A stretch of DNA of 64,000 bases from Streptomyces sindenensis. Its GTDB lineage: Bacteria > Actinomycetota > Actinomycetes > Streptomycetales > Streptomycetaceae. The position numbers and the translations under genes are program-made. The notes under the pieces were generated by a model, which had not been told where the DNA came from, did no database searches, and saw only the letters and a program-made list of their open reading frames with translations. Below, in pieces: positions 27,601 through 35,748 of the stretch; within the stretch, counting starts at the first letter, position 1; each line of letters begins with the position of its first letter. Where the stretch lies: assembly GCF_014649035.1 (NCBI RefSeq), contig NZ_BMSG01000034.1, forward strand, positions 18,232 to 82,231. Reading direction: 5' to 3'.

Positions 27601-28463
27601 CGGCGGACATCGGCTACTTCGCGGCCTTCCTCGGTGGGTTGCTCGCCCTGGTCAGCCCGTGCAGCGCGCTGCTGCTCCCGGCGTTCTTCGCGTACTCCAT
27701 CGACTCCACCTCCCGGCTGCTGGCCCGCACCGGCATCTTCTACGCCGGGCTCGCCACCACCCTCGTCCCGCTCGGCGCGGCCGGTTCGTACGCCGGGCGG
27801 CTGTTCTACGGCCACCGCGACGCACTCGTCACCGGCGCGGGCTGGCTGATCATCGTGCTCGGTCTCGCGCAGATCGTCGGCCTCGGCTTCGCCTCCCGGC
27901 GGATGGCCGAGCTCAGCGGCCGGATCCGCCCCACCACCGCGTTCTCCGTCTACGCGCTGGGCGCGGTCTACGGCCTGGCCGGATTCTGCGCGGGCCCGAT
28001 CCTCGGCAGCGTCCTGACCGTCGCGGCGGTGAGCGGCAGCCCGGTCTACGGGGGACTGCTGCTGGCGGTGTACGCGCTCGGGATGGCCGTCCCCCTCTTC
28101 CTCCTCGCCCTGCTCTGGGAACGCTTCGACCTCGGCCGCCGGACATGGCTGCGCGGCCGGGCCGTCCGGCTCGGCCGGTTCGAGCTGCACACCACGTCGC
28201 TGCTGTCGGGGCTGTTCTTCATCGGCCTCGGCGCGCTGTTCCTCGTCTACGACGGGACGACCGCGCTGCCCGGCCTGCTCGGGGTCGACGACTCGTTCGC
28301 GGTCGAGCAGTGGGCGCAGAAGCTCGGCGAACGGGTGCCGGACGGGGTGGCGCTGGTCGCGGTGGTGCTGGTGGCGCTGCTGGTCCTGGGCGTACGGACC
28401 TGGCGGCGGCGCGACGGAGCCGTGCCGCAGGAAGGGCAGCGGGAGGAGACCGAGAAGGTGTGA
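27597..28463 (+). CDS. CcdA-like cytochrome c biogenesis/thiol transporter
   Basis: This 288-residue polytopic protein of the CcdA/DsbD transmembrane family transfers reducing power across the membrane to extracytoplasmic thiols. Six helices are apparent. The first cysteine lies in SPCSALLLPAF (helix 1) and the second in GFCAGPILGS (near residue 139), the pair expected for electron transfer. The GTG start overlaps the DsbA-like gene stop. A bidirectional hairpin follows the stop, shared with the convergent tRNA cluster. Confidence 0.9.
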   Translation: MTADIGYFAAFLGGLLALVSPCSALLLPAFFAYSIDSTSRLLARTGIFYAGLATTLVPLGAAGSYAGRLFYGHRDALVTGAGWLIIVLGLAQIVGLGFASRRMAELSGRIRPTTAFSVYALGAVYGLAGFCAGPILGSVLTVAAVSGSPVYGGLLLAVYALGMAVPLFLLALLWERFDLGRRTWLRGRAVRLGRFELHTTSLLSGLFFIGLGALFLVYDGTTALPGLLGVDDSFAVEQWAQKLGERVPDGVALVAVVLVALLVLGVRTWRRRDGAVPQEGQREETEKV

Positions 28464-28468
28464 CACGG

Positions 28469-28499
28469 CGAAGGCCCCGTCCGGGGGACGGGGCCTTCG
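28469..28499. terminator. Bidirectional hairpin between ccdA-like gene and tRNA cluster
   Basis: A perfect 14-bp stem (28469-28482 with 28486-28499) with a GGG loop lies five bases after the CcdA-like stop and five bases past the tRNA-Phe 3' end on the opposite strand. Confidence 0.8.
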
Positions 28500-28504
28500 A
28501 GAAG

Positions 28505-28578
28505 TGGCTGGGGCCGGGATCGAACCGGCGACCTATCGCTTTTCAGGCGATCGCTCGTACCAACTGAGCTACCCAGCC
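28505..28578 (-). tRNA. tRNA-Phe(GAA)
   Basis: A 74-nt minus-strand cloverleaf has acceptor GGCTGGG/CCCAGCC, anticodon loop CTGAAAA (GAA), T-loop TTCGATC and discriminator A. It is the last gene of a Glu-Asp-Phe cluster read leftwards. Confidence 0.97.
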
Positions 28579-28600
28579 ACGCAGCCGCTGGGGCTGCAAG

Positions 28601-28675
28601 CGGTCCTGACGGGATTTGAACCCGCGGCCTCCACCTTGACAGGGTGGCGAGCACTCCAAACTGCTCCACAGGACC
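28601..28675 (-). tRNA. tRNA-Asp(GTC), copy 2
   Basis: This is a 75-nt minus-strand gene with anticodon GTC and discriminator G, identical to the copy at 22029-22103. It lies between tRNA-Glu and tRNA-Phe with short spacers (38 and 22 bp), so the three are probably cut from one precursor. Confidence 0.97.
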
Positions 28676-28713
28676 AAGCAATGCGCGAAACAAGTCTCGC
28701 ACACGGTGAAACG

Positions 28714-28786
28714 TGCCCCCAACGGGATTCGAACCCGTGCTACCGCCTTGAAAGGGCGGCGTCCTGGGCCACTAGACGATGAGGGC
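28714..28786 (-). tRNA. tRNA-Glu(TTC)
   Basis: A 73-nt minus-strand cloverleaf has acceptor GCCCTCA/TGGGGGC (one G-T pair), anticodon loop CTTTCAA (TTC), T-loop TTCGAAT and discriminator A. It is the first gene of the Glu-Asp-Phe cluster. Besides translation, tRNA-Glu feeds tetrapyrrole synthesis. Confidence 0.97.
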
Positions 28787-28866
28787 TATTGGCCCGCCGG
28801 TTCGCTTTGCAGCGCGTCGGGGACGTGAGAAGCATATGGGATGGGTGGAGCTATCGCCAAAACGGT

Positions 28867-30567
28867 TTACGGCGATGGGGTCGGGCGGCCCGGGGAGCGG
28901 GTCGCGGAGGGCGAGGAGGACGCGGACGACGGCGACGGGGAGGGCGAGACGGGCGAGTCCTTCTGCAGGTTCTCCTCCGGGAGATGGCGGCTGACCTCGG
29001 CGGTCGTCAGCCCCAGGCCGCCGAGCGTGATCTCGTCCCAGGCCTGGAGCCGGCGGGTGGAGCGGTCCAGGTAGAGCACGGAGGCGTGCACCTTCTCCGG
29101 CTTCTCGTTCTGCACGGCGCGCAGCCCGCCGCCACCCGTGGAGCCCTCGACCTTCAGCCGGGTGCCGAGCTTCAGCTGTTCGTTGATCCGGCGGTGGAGG
29201 TGGCCGGAGAGCACGAGGGGGACCGTGCCGTCGGTCTCCCGGGCGGTGTTCGGGTCGTGGGCGACGGCGATGTCGACCGGGGTGCCCGCGCGCTCCTGGT
29301 CGCGCAGTGCGGAGGCGAGGCGCGCCCCTTCGAGCTGCGCGGCCGCCTTGCCGCCGACCGGGGCGGTCCGGTCCGGGGTGAAGGAGGCGTCACCGGTGCC
29401 CGCGATCCGCAGCCCCCCGACGTTCACCGCCTTGCCGTCGTCCAGGACGCGGACGTTCCGGAACTTCTTCAGGTAGTCCTGGGTGACGGTCGAGTCGTGG
29501 TTGCCGCGCACCCAGACGTAGGGCGCGCCGAGGTCGCGGATCGGGTCGAGGAAGCCGTTCTCGGCGGCGGAGCCGTGGTCCATCGTGTCGCCGGAGTCGA
29601 TGATCACGTCGATCTCGTACTGCTCGACGAGCGAGGCGATGATGTGCCAGGCCGCCGGGTTGAGGTGGATGTCGGAGACGTGCAGGGCCCGGATCGTGCC
29701 GGGGTCGGGCTGGTAGACGGGGAGCGTGGAGGTCGCGTCGTACAGCTTGGTGACGTTGGTGACCAGGCGGGCCAGCTCCTGCTGGTAGATGTCGAACTCG
29801 GTGACGATCGAGCGGGCGTCGCCGACCAGGGACGGAGCGCTGGAGAGCAGCCCGGAGAACTTCGGCTCCAGGACGGACTTCGGGTTCCAGGTGGCGTACG
29901 CGCTGACGCCGGAGGCGGCCAGCAGGGTGAGGGCGAGCCCGCCGGCGGCCAGGGCGCGGCGGGGGCGGCGGTAGACGACGAGGCCGAGGGCGGCCGCGCC
30001 GGAGATCACGGCGACACAGGAGCGCACGGCCAGCTCCCTGGTCCCGGCGGCGACGTCCCGGGTGACCTCGTCCTGGAGGCCGGAGAACCGTTCCGGCTGG
30101 TCGACCAGGGCCTGGGAGCGCTCGGGGTCGAGGCGGTCCACGTCCACGTCGAGCCGCAGCGGTGCGATGTGCGAGTCCAGCTCCAGGGCGCCGAGCGGGG
30201 ACACGTTGATCTTGCTGCCGCCGGTGAGGGAGGGGCGGAGCGTCATGCTGGTGTCCATGGGGCCGACCGGCGTCCGGACGGAGCCCACGGCGAGCAGCCC
30301 CAGCCAGGCCCCCAGCACGACGACGGCGAACATGCCCAGCGCGCGGAGCCAGGGGCGGCGGGCTGGGGCCGTCAGGTCGCCGGGGACCGGTGGGCGGGGT
30401 GCCCCCGGTCCGCCGGCGGCCGTCGCGCGGGGCGTTCGCGGGGCGGCGGTACGGCTTCGGGGCGCCGGGCGGGCGAGCCGGCTGAGGCGGTGCCGGACGC
30501 GGTCGGCTGCGGCACGGAACGGGACGCGGACCATTGGGCCCGTATGCCCCGGTACGGCCTTCGCCAT
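28867..30567 (-). CDS. Membrane metallophosphoesterase
   Basis: This 566-residue calcineurin-like phosphoesterase carries all five metal motifs in order: SDIHLNP, DSGDTMDHG, RGNHD, AHDP and SGHLH (about residues 295-445). Two hydrophobic helices precede them (about 75-95 and 190-220). An extracytoplasmic stretch lies between the helices, and a Ser/Pro tail follows the catalytic domain. I chose ATG 30567, preceded by GGTGGAG, over the overlapping GTG 30582. The catalytic side of the membrane depends on helix count. Substrate unknown. Confidence 0.85.
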   Translation of the reverse strand: MAKAVPGHTGPMVRVPFRAAADRVRHRLSRLARPAPRSRTAAPRTPRATAAGGPGAPRPPVPGDLTAPARRPWLRALGMFAVVVLGAWLGLLAVGSVRTPVGPMDTSMTLRPSLTGGSKINVSPLGALELDSHIAPLRLDVDVDRLDPERSQALVDQPERFSGLQDEVTRDVAAGTRELAVRSCVAVISGAAALGLVVYRRPRRALAAGGLALTLLAASGVSAYATWNPKSVLEPKFSGLLSSAPSLVGDARSIVTEFDIYQQELARLVTNVTKLYDATSTLPVYQPDPGTIRALHVSDIHLNPAAWHIIASLVEQYEIDVIIDSGDTMDHGSAAENGFLDPIRDLGAPYVWVRGNHDSTVTQDYLKKFRNVRVLDDGKAVNVGGLRIAGTGDASFTPDRTAPVGGKAAAQLEGARLASALRDQERAGTPVDIAVAHDPNTARETDGTVPLVLSGHLHRRINEQLKLGTRLKVEGSTGGGGLRAVQNEKPEKVHASVLYLDRSTRRLQAWDEITLGGLGLTTAEVSRHLPEENLQKDSPVSPSPSPSSASSSPSATRSPGRPTPSP

Positions 30568-30669
30568 GCCCGGCGGCTCCACCGGTCATGCGTCCGTACG
30601 GACCCGGACGCCGGGATGCCGCGCGGTCGCCGTCTGCCCGTACCCGTCCCCGTACGGGACAATGGCCGG

Positions 30670-31020
30670 GTGCTGGAGATGACGCGCGAACAGTTCGAGG
30701 AGCTGGTGAGCCAGGCTCTGGACCGGATTCCGCCGGAGCTGACGCGGCTGATGGACAACGTGGCGGTGTTCGTCGAGGACGAACCGGACCCCGGCGACCC
30801 CGACCTCCTCGGGCTCTACGAGGGCACCCCGCTCACCGACCGCGGCGAGTGGTACGCCGGGGTGCTGCCGGACCGGATCACCATCTACCGGGGCCCGACG
30901 CTGCGGATGTGCGAGACGCAGGAGGACGTCGTCGCGGAGACCGAGATCACCGTCGTCCACGAGATCGCCCACCACTTCGGCATCGACGACGAGCGGCTGC
31001 ACGCCCTGGGGTACGGATGA
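30670..31020 (+). CDS. Zincin-like metallopeptidase-family protein
   Basis: This 116-residue small zincin has HEIAHHFGID (HExxH with third ligand region) near residue 97 and the conserved GLYEGTPL and RITIYRGP segments of the minimal-metalloprotease family. No protein substrate is known for the family. The GTG at 30670 follows an ACAAT box by six bases and may be leaderless; ATG 30679 is the alternative. The gene ends in an ATGA overlap with the first fluoride-channel gene. Confidence 0.85.
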   Translation: MLEMTREQFEELVSQALDRIPPELTRLMDNVAVFVEDEPDPGDPDLLGLYEGTPLTDRGEWYAGVLPDRITIYRGPTLRMCETQEDVVAETEITVVHEIAHHFGIDDERLHALGYG

Positions 31021-31508
31021 GCGAGCAGGAACCGCGGGAGCTGCCGGAGCCCGGCCCGCCGTCCGCACCGCAGGGCCGGGTGCTGGCGGCGGTCGCGGCG
31101 GGCGGCGCGCTCGGAGCCCTCGCCCGGTACGGCGCGCTGGTGCTGTGGCCGGCGCCCGGTCACGGCTTCCCGTGGACGGTGTTCGCCGTCAACGTGACCG
31201 GCTGCGCCCTCATCGGCGTCCTGATGGTGCTGACCGTCGAGCGGGGCCGGGTGACCCGCCCGCTGGTGCGGCCCTTCCTCGGCGTCGGCGTGCTCGGCGG
31301 CTACACGACCTTCTCGACGTACGCGGCGGACGTCTCGGGCCTGCTGGTCCGTCAGGAGATCGCGGTGGCGATGGCGTACACGGCGGCGACCGCGGTGGCC
31401 GCGCTCGGATCCGTGTGGGCGGCGGCCGTGGCCACACGGACCTGGCTGGACCGGGGCGGGCGGCCGGCCGCGCGGCCGGCCGCGCTGGACGAGGGGCGGA
31501 CCGCGTGA
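31017..31508 (+). CDS. crcB: Fluoride channel subunit CrcB/Fluc (first)
   Basis: This 163-residue Fluc-family subunit has four transmembrane helices. It contains the conserved ARYGA segment near residue 40, FAVNVTGC in helix 2 and the GGYTTFSTY motif near residue 100 that lines the fluoride pore. It has extended hydrophilic ends compared with the second subunit. Its ATG overlaps the zincin stop and its stop overlaps the second crcB (GTGA). The adjacent pair suggests an obligate heterodimer, as known for several Gram-positive Fluc pairs. Confidence 0.93.
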   Translation: MSEQEPRELPEPGPPSAPQGRVLAAVAAGGALGALARYGALVLWPAPGHGFPWTVFAVNVTGCALIGVLMVLTVERGRVTRPLVRPFLGVGVLGGYTTFSTYAADVSGLLVRQEIAVAMAYTAATAVAALGSVWAAAVATRTWLDRGGRPAARPAALDEGRTA

Positions 31509-31879
31509 CCTGGCTGCTGGTGGCGATCGGCGGCGCGGTGGGCGCGCCCCTGCGCTATCTGACGGACCGTGCGGTGCAGGCCCACCAGGGCCCGGGCGTC
31601 CCGTACGTCTTCCCGTGGGGCACCTTCACGGCGAACATCGCGGGCAGCCTGCTGCTCGGCGTGCTGACCGGCGCCGCGGTCTCCTCCCCGGTGCACGCCC
31701 TGCTGGCGACGGGGCTGTGCGGGGCGCTGACGACGTACTCGACGTTCTCGTACGAGACGCTCCGCCTGGCCGAGACGGGCCGGGCCTTCCTGGCAGCGGC
31801 CCATGTGCTGGCGTCCCTGCTGGCCGGGCTGGGCGCGGTGTTCCTGGGGGCGGAACTGGCGGGCGGGTTCGGGGTGTAG
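31505..31879 (+). CDS. crcB: Fluoride channel subunit CrcB/Fluc (second)
   Basis: This 124-residue second Fluc subunit has four helices, GTFTANIAGS in helix 2 and the pore motif TTYSTFSYE near residue 84. The GTG start overlaps the first crcB stop, so the two subunits are made in a coupled fashion. There is no fluoride riboswitch visible immediately upstream. The group may instead be transcribed from the zincin promoter. Confidence 0.93.
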   Translation: MTWLLVAIGGAVGAPLRYLTDRAVQAHQGPGVPYVFPWGTFTANIAGSLLLGVLTGAAVSSPVHALLATGLCGALTTYSTFSYETLRLAETGRAFLAAAHVLASLLAGLGAVFLGAELAGGFGV

Positions 31880-32080
31880 CGGGCGTCGCGCGGTGCGGGC
31901 CGCGCGGGGGTGTGGCCGGGTGGCTTCGGCGGGTGGCGCGTGGGGCGGTGCGGGGCGCTCGCGTTTCGGGCGTGTCTCCGGCGGGGTCGGGGGAGTTGGG
32001 CACGGTGCGAAGCCTCGCTCCGACGTCGCGGGCTCCATCCCTCGCCACGCTCCCGCTCCCTCGCCCCGGAGGTGCCCCTC

Positions 32081-32674
32081 GTGCGCCAGTTCCCCGCCCC
32101 TGTCCGCTGGGCGGCCGTCACCGCGCTGACGATCGCCGCGTCCACCGGCTGCATGAGCGTCGGTGAGGACGGCGCCGGAGGCCCGGGCCCCTCGCGGTCC
32201 GCCGGCCCGAAGGGCTCCGCCGCCGATCCGGCGGGGGACACGGTTCCCGGCTCGGGGTGGTCCGGCGGGCGTGGCGGCGGCGCCCACCCCCACTCGGACC
32301 GGGGTGTTCCCGGCGGCAGCCCGCGTCCCGACGCCTCCGGCGCCAGGCCGTCGGCCACCGCCGAGGACATCCGCCCCGAACCGGCCGCCCCCGGCCGGCC
32401 CACCCGCGGCGGCTCCGGGACGCAGCCCACTCCGACGCCCTCGACGCCGGGGCCGGGGGAGCCGCCGCCGGTCACCCCGGAGCCGCCGGTCCCGCCGACG
32501 CCCGCCCCGGACCCGGACCCGGACCCCGATCCCGAGCCGGAGCCCACCGATCCGCCGGAGCCGCCCCCGTCGGCCTCGCCCGCCGCGCAGTTCCGGGCCC
32601 AGGGGCTGGGTGGGCCGAAGAAGGTCGGGCCGCTGCGGACGCCGGAGGCATCGCCGCAGGTGGGGCCGGTGTAG
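32081..32674 (+). CDS. Proline-rich lipoprotein
   Basis: This 197-residue protein has a signal peptide ending in the lipobox-like ASTGC (near residue 24). It continues with a low-complexity mature part rich in Gly, Pro, Ser and Asp/Glu (alternating PD/PE dipeptides near residues 145-165), probably a wall-spanning extended chain. The GTG start follows GGAGG (32068-32072) by eight bases. No catalytic domain is visible. The 200 bp before it is gene-free. Confidence 0.65.
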   Translation: MRQFPAPVRWAAVTALTIAASTGCMSVGEDGAGGPGPSRSAGPKGSAADPAGDTVPGSGWSGGRGGGAHPHSDRGVPGGSPRPDASGARPSATAEDIRPEPAAPGRPTRGGSGTQPTPTPSTPGPGEPPPVTPEPPVPPTPAPDPDPDPDPEPEPTDPPEPPPSASPAAQFRAQGLGGPKKVGPLRTPEASPQVGPV

Positions 32675-32696
32675 CCGGGGTCACAGCGAGGGCGGT

Positions 32697-32883
32697 TTGC
32701 GCAAGGTGGGTGAGAGTGCGTATGGTGGTAGATCGTTTGATCCCATTGCCCGGCGCCGACACAGAAGAGCGCCGTGTGGCGCGTACTCTCCCTTGCCGTG
32801 GCTGGACCGCATTGAGGCGGTCGAAATTGCGAATCACGGAGTTATGGGCGCGTGCCGAGACTCCGGAAGGTTTCGCATTTCGC
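32697..32883 (+). promoter_or_regulatory. Promoter and structured leader of the DEAD-box helicase gene
   Basis: TTGCGC (32697-32702) and TATGGT (32721-32726) are spaced 18 bp apart, giving a leader of about 150 nt. The leader contains GATC-GTTT-GATC (32731-32742) and a bulged 9-bp hairpin (32753-32762 with 32774-32782) whose loop AGAAGAGCGCC is open. Long structured leaders are typical of cold-induced or autoregulated RNA helicase genes. No known riboswitch class is recognised. Confidence 0.5.
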
Positions 32884-35142
32884 ATGTCAATTTCCAGTTC
32901 TGACCGCACCGTCATGCCCGAGAACGTCGACAACGCCGAGCTCGCCGAGCTGGTCGAGTCCGCCGTGACCGAGGCCCCCGCCGGTGCGACCGCCCCGGCC
33001 GCCGAGAAGACCGAAGAGGCCACCGAGGCTCCCGTGGCTGCCGAGGCCCCCGAGGCCGAGGCCGCCGAGGCCTCCGCCGAGCCGACCGTCACCTTCGGCG
33101 ACCTGGGCCTGCCCGAGGGCATCGTCCGCAAGCTCGCCCAGAACGGCGTCACCACCCCCTTCCCGATCCAGGCGGCGACCATCCCGGACGCCCTGGCCGG
33201 CAAGGACATCCTCGGCCGTGGCCGTACGGGCTCCGGCAAGACCCTCTCCTTCGGTCTGCCCACCCTGGCCGCCCTGGCCGGTGGCCGCACCGAGAAGAAG
33301 AAGCCCCGCGCCGTCATCCTCACCCCGACCCGTGAGCTCGCGATGCAGGTCGCGGACGCGCTCCAGCCGTACGGCGACGTGCTCGGCCTGAAGATGAAGG
33401 TCGTCTGCGGCGGTACGTCGATGGGCAACCAGATCTACGCCCTGGAGCGCGGTGTCGACGTCCTCGTCGCCACCCCGGGCCGGCTGCGCGACATCATCAA
33501 CCGCGGCGCCTGCTCCCTGGAGGACGTCCAGGTCGCCGTCCTCGACGAGGCCGACCAGATGTCGGACCTGGGCTTCCTGCCCGAGGTCACCGAGCTGCTC
33601 GACCAGGTCCCGGCCGGCGGTCAGCGGATGCTCTTCTCCGCCACCATGGAGAACGAGATCGGCACGCTGGTCAAGCGCTACCTCTCCAACCCGGTGACGC
33701 ACGAGGTCGACAGCGCCCAGGGCAACGTCACGACCATGTCGCACCACGTCCTCGTCGTGAAGCCGAAGGACAAGGCACCGGTCACGGCCGCCATCGCCGC
33801 CCGCAAGGGCCGCACCATCATCTTCGTCCGCACCCAGCTGGGCGCCGACCGCATCGCCGAGCAGCTCATCGAGTCCGGCGTGAAGGCCGACGCGCTGCAC
33901 GGCGGCATGACCCAGGGCGCCCGCACGCGGGTCCTGGAGGACTTCAAGAAGGGTTACGTCAACGCGCTCGTCGCGACCGACGTGGCCGCGCGCGGTATCC
34001 ACGTCGACGGCATCGACCTGGTCCTGAACGTGGACCCGGCCGGCGACCACAAGGACTACCTGCACCGCTCGGGCCGCACCGCCCGCGCCGGCAAGTCCGG
34101 TGTCGTGGTTTCGCTGGCGCTCCCGCACCAGCGCCGCCAGATCTTCCGCCTGATGGAGGACGCGGGCGTCGACGCCTCGCGCCACATCGTCCAGGGCGCG
34201 GGCGTCTTCGAGCCGGAGGTCGCCGAGATCACCGGCGCCCGTTCGCTCACCGAGGTCCAGGCCGACTCCGCGAACAACGCCGCCAAGCAGGCCGAGCGCG
34301 AGGCCGCCGACCTGACGAAGCAGCTGGAGCGCGTGCAGCGCCGCGCCGTCGAGCTCCGCGAGGAGGCCGACCGCCTGGTCGCCCGTGCCGCGCGCGAGCG
34401 GGGCGACGACCCGGAGGCCGCGGTGGCCGAGGTGGCCGCCGAGGCGGAGGCCGCCCTGGTGGCCGCCATCTCCGTCCCCGAGCAGCCGGCCGCTCGCGAC
34501 GAGCAGCGCCGCGACGAGCGGGGCAACTACGAGCGCCGCGACAACCGTGGTGGCGACCGTGGCGGCTACCGCGGCAACGACCGTCGTGACGACCGCTCCT
34601 CGGGTGGTTTCCGCTCCGGCGGCAACGACCGTCGTGACGACCGTGGTGGCCGTTCCTTCGAGCGTCGTGACAACGACCGTCCGTCGTTCCGTGACCGTCG
34701 TGACGACCGCTCCTCGGGTGGTTTCCGCTCCGGCGGCAACGACCGCCGTGACGACCGTGGTGGCCGTTCCTTCGAGCGTCGTGACAACGACCGTCCGTCG
34801 TTCCGTGACCGTCGTGACGACCGTCCCTCCGGTGGTTTCCGCTCCGGCGGCAACGACCGCCGCGATGACCGTGGTGGCCGTTCCTTCGAGCGCCGTGACG
34901 ACCGCCCGTCGTTCAACCGCGACCGTCGTGACGACCGCCCCTCCGGCGGTTACCGCTCCGGCGGCAGCGACCGTCCGTTCAACCGCGACCGTCGTGACGA
35001 CCGCCCCTCCGGCGGCTTCCGCTCCGGCGGCAGCGACCGCCCGACCGGCCGCCGCGACGACCACCGTGGCGCCAACACCGGCACCAACACCGGCTCGTTC
35101 GGCCGCCGCGACGACAAGCCGCGCTGGAAGCGCAACGGCTGA
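32884..35142 (+). CDS. DEAD-box RNA helicase with repetitive RGG/RDD-rich tail
   Basis: This 752-residue helicase has an acidic Ala/Glu-rich N-terminus (20-68), Q-motif region, Walker A GRTGSGKT (113-120), DEAD in VLDEADQM (near 220), SAT in FSATME, and motif VI HRSGRTARAG near 395. A coiled, Arg/Glu-rich stretch follows, then a C-terminal tail from about residue 566 built of repeats rich in Arg, Asp, Gly and Ser. Such tails bind RNA and promote condensates. I chose ATG 32884; ATG 32914 is an alternative. GGAAGG at 32865-32870 is 13 bases upstream. Confidence 0.93.
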   Translation: MSISSSDRTVMPENVDNAELAELVESAVTEAPAGATAPAAEKTEEATEAPVAAEAPEAEAAEASAEPTVTFGDLGLPEGIVRKLAQNGVTTPFPIQAATIPDALAGKDILGRGRTGSGKTLSFGLPTLAALAGGRTEKKKPRAVILTPTRELAMQVADALQPYGDVLGLKMKVVCGGTSMGNQIYALERGVDVLVATPGRLRDIINRGACSLEDVQVAVLDEADQMSDLGFLPEVTELLDQVPAGGQRMLFSATMENEIGTLVKRYLSNPVTHEVDSAQGNVTTMSHHVLVVKPKDKAPVTAAIAARKGRTIIFVRTQLGADRIAEQLIESGVKADALHGGMTQGARTRVLEDFKKGYVNALVATDVAARGIHVDGIDLVLNVDPAGDHKDYLHRSGRTARAGKSGVVVSLALPHQRRQIFRLMEDAGVDASRHIVQGAGVFEPEVAEITGARSLTEVQADSANNAAKQAEREAADLTKQLERVQRRAVELREEADRLVARAARERGDDPEAAVAEVAAEAEAALVAAISVPEQPAARDEQRRDERGNYERRDNRGGDRGGYRGNDRRDDRSSGGFRSGGNDRRDDRGGRSFERRDNDRPSFRDRRDDRSSGGFRSGGNDRRDDRGGRSFERRDNDRPSFRDRRDDRPSGGFRSGGNDRRDDRGGRSFERRDDRPSFNRDRRDDRPSGGYRSGGSDRPFNRDRRDDRPSGGFRSGGSDRPTGRRDDHRGANTGTNTGSFGRRDDKPRWKRNG
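34579..35046 (+). repeat. In-frame tandem repeats encoding the helicase tail
   Basis: Three near-identical 114-bp units start at 34579, 34693 and 34807 (38 codons each, starting DRRDDR). They are followed by two shorter 66-bp-spaced units starting at 34921 and 34987. Unit lengths are multiples of three, so copy-number change keeps the frame. The near-identity at DNA level indicates recent expansion. Confidence 0.9.
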
Positions 35143-35190
35143 CCCCAGCCCGGCCGATGACCGGCCGAGCGGGTCCGCCTGACAGACCGG

Positions 35191-35236
35191 CAGGGCTCGT
35201 ATGCCACCGAACCGACTCGGTGACGTACGGGCCCTG
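35191..35236 (+). terminator. Terminator-like hairpin after the helicase gene
   Basis: CAGGGC-CGTA (35191-35201) pairs with TACG-GCCCTG (35226-35236), and CACCGA (inner left) pairs with TCGGTG (inner right) around an ACCGAC loop. It lies about 50 bp past the helicase stop and is followed by TTGCTGT. Confidence 0.6.
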
Positions 35237-35349
35237 TTGCTGTCCCCGACCCGGTGAGAACCGCTTCCCCGGACCCGCGACGGGCCCGAGACCGATACCG
35301 GATCGGCTGCCGGGACCGGGCGGGCTATGCTCGGGGGGTGATGTCGCAG

Positions 35350-35423
35350 GGGCCGTTAGCTCAATTGGTCAGAGCAGCGGACTTTTAATCCGTTGGTTGT
35401 GGGTTCGAGTCCCACACGGCCTA
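35350..35423 (+). tRNA. tRNA-Lys(TTT)
   Basis: A 74-nt plus-strand cloverleaf has acceptor GGGCCGT/ACGGCCT (one G-T pair), D-loop with GG, anticodon loop CTTTTAA (TTT), T-loop TTCGAGT and discriminator A. Confidence 0.97.
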
Positions 35424-35462
35424 CCGACAGCAGGGCGAGGTGCAAGCCCCCCACCTGCGAAG

Positions 35463-35500
35463 AAGCGCCTCCATCCGGTCCCGCCCGGGTGGAGGCGCTT
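35463..35500 (+). terminator. Terminator of tRNA-Lys
   Basis: A 14-bp stem (35463-35476 with 35487-35500, one G-T pair) with a ten-base loop lies 40 bp past the tRNA. The rest of the 35424-35748 gap, up to the end of the minus-strand hydrolase gene, shows nothing else recognisable. Confidence 0.75.
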
Positions 35501-35748
35501 CGCCATGCGGTGCTGCGCCAACCCCTCAGCAGGGAGAGCTTCCAGCGGGTCGATGACCGTTGTTCTCCCGCAAGGGCGAATGACGTGCGGCGAGCCGCCG
35601 TCCTGGGCTCTGAGGGGGCCGTGGCCAGGGGGCTGCCGCGAGGAGTCCGGCGCCGGGTGTGCCGCGATGAGGCGGCGGAGCTCCTCCGCGACGCGGCCGA
35701 GTCTCGACGGCCCCTTCGGCGGCCCACCGCCCGCCACGCACGAGGTCC

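Noticed and set aside
28789..30660. Very long plus-strand open frame opposite the metallophosphoesterase gene
   Set aside because: It is the antisense shadow of the phosphoesterase, whose five metal motifs are intact. The plus frame only becomes real at the zincin gene (30670 onward).
31017..31879. Fluoride riboswitch before the crcB pair
   Set aside because: The crcB genes overlap the zincin gene and each other, leaving no room, and no fluoride-riboswitch core was seen before the zincin gene.
34579..35046. CRISPR-like array
   Set aside because: The repeats are 114-bp and 66-bp in-frame units of a helicase tail, without unique spacers or cas genes.
32887..35064. 725-codon minus-strand frame opposite the DEAD-box helicase
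   Set aside because: Low-complexity Val/Ala/Thr sequence generated by the complement of the helicase repeats. The plus strand carries all helicase motifs.
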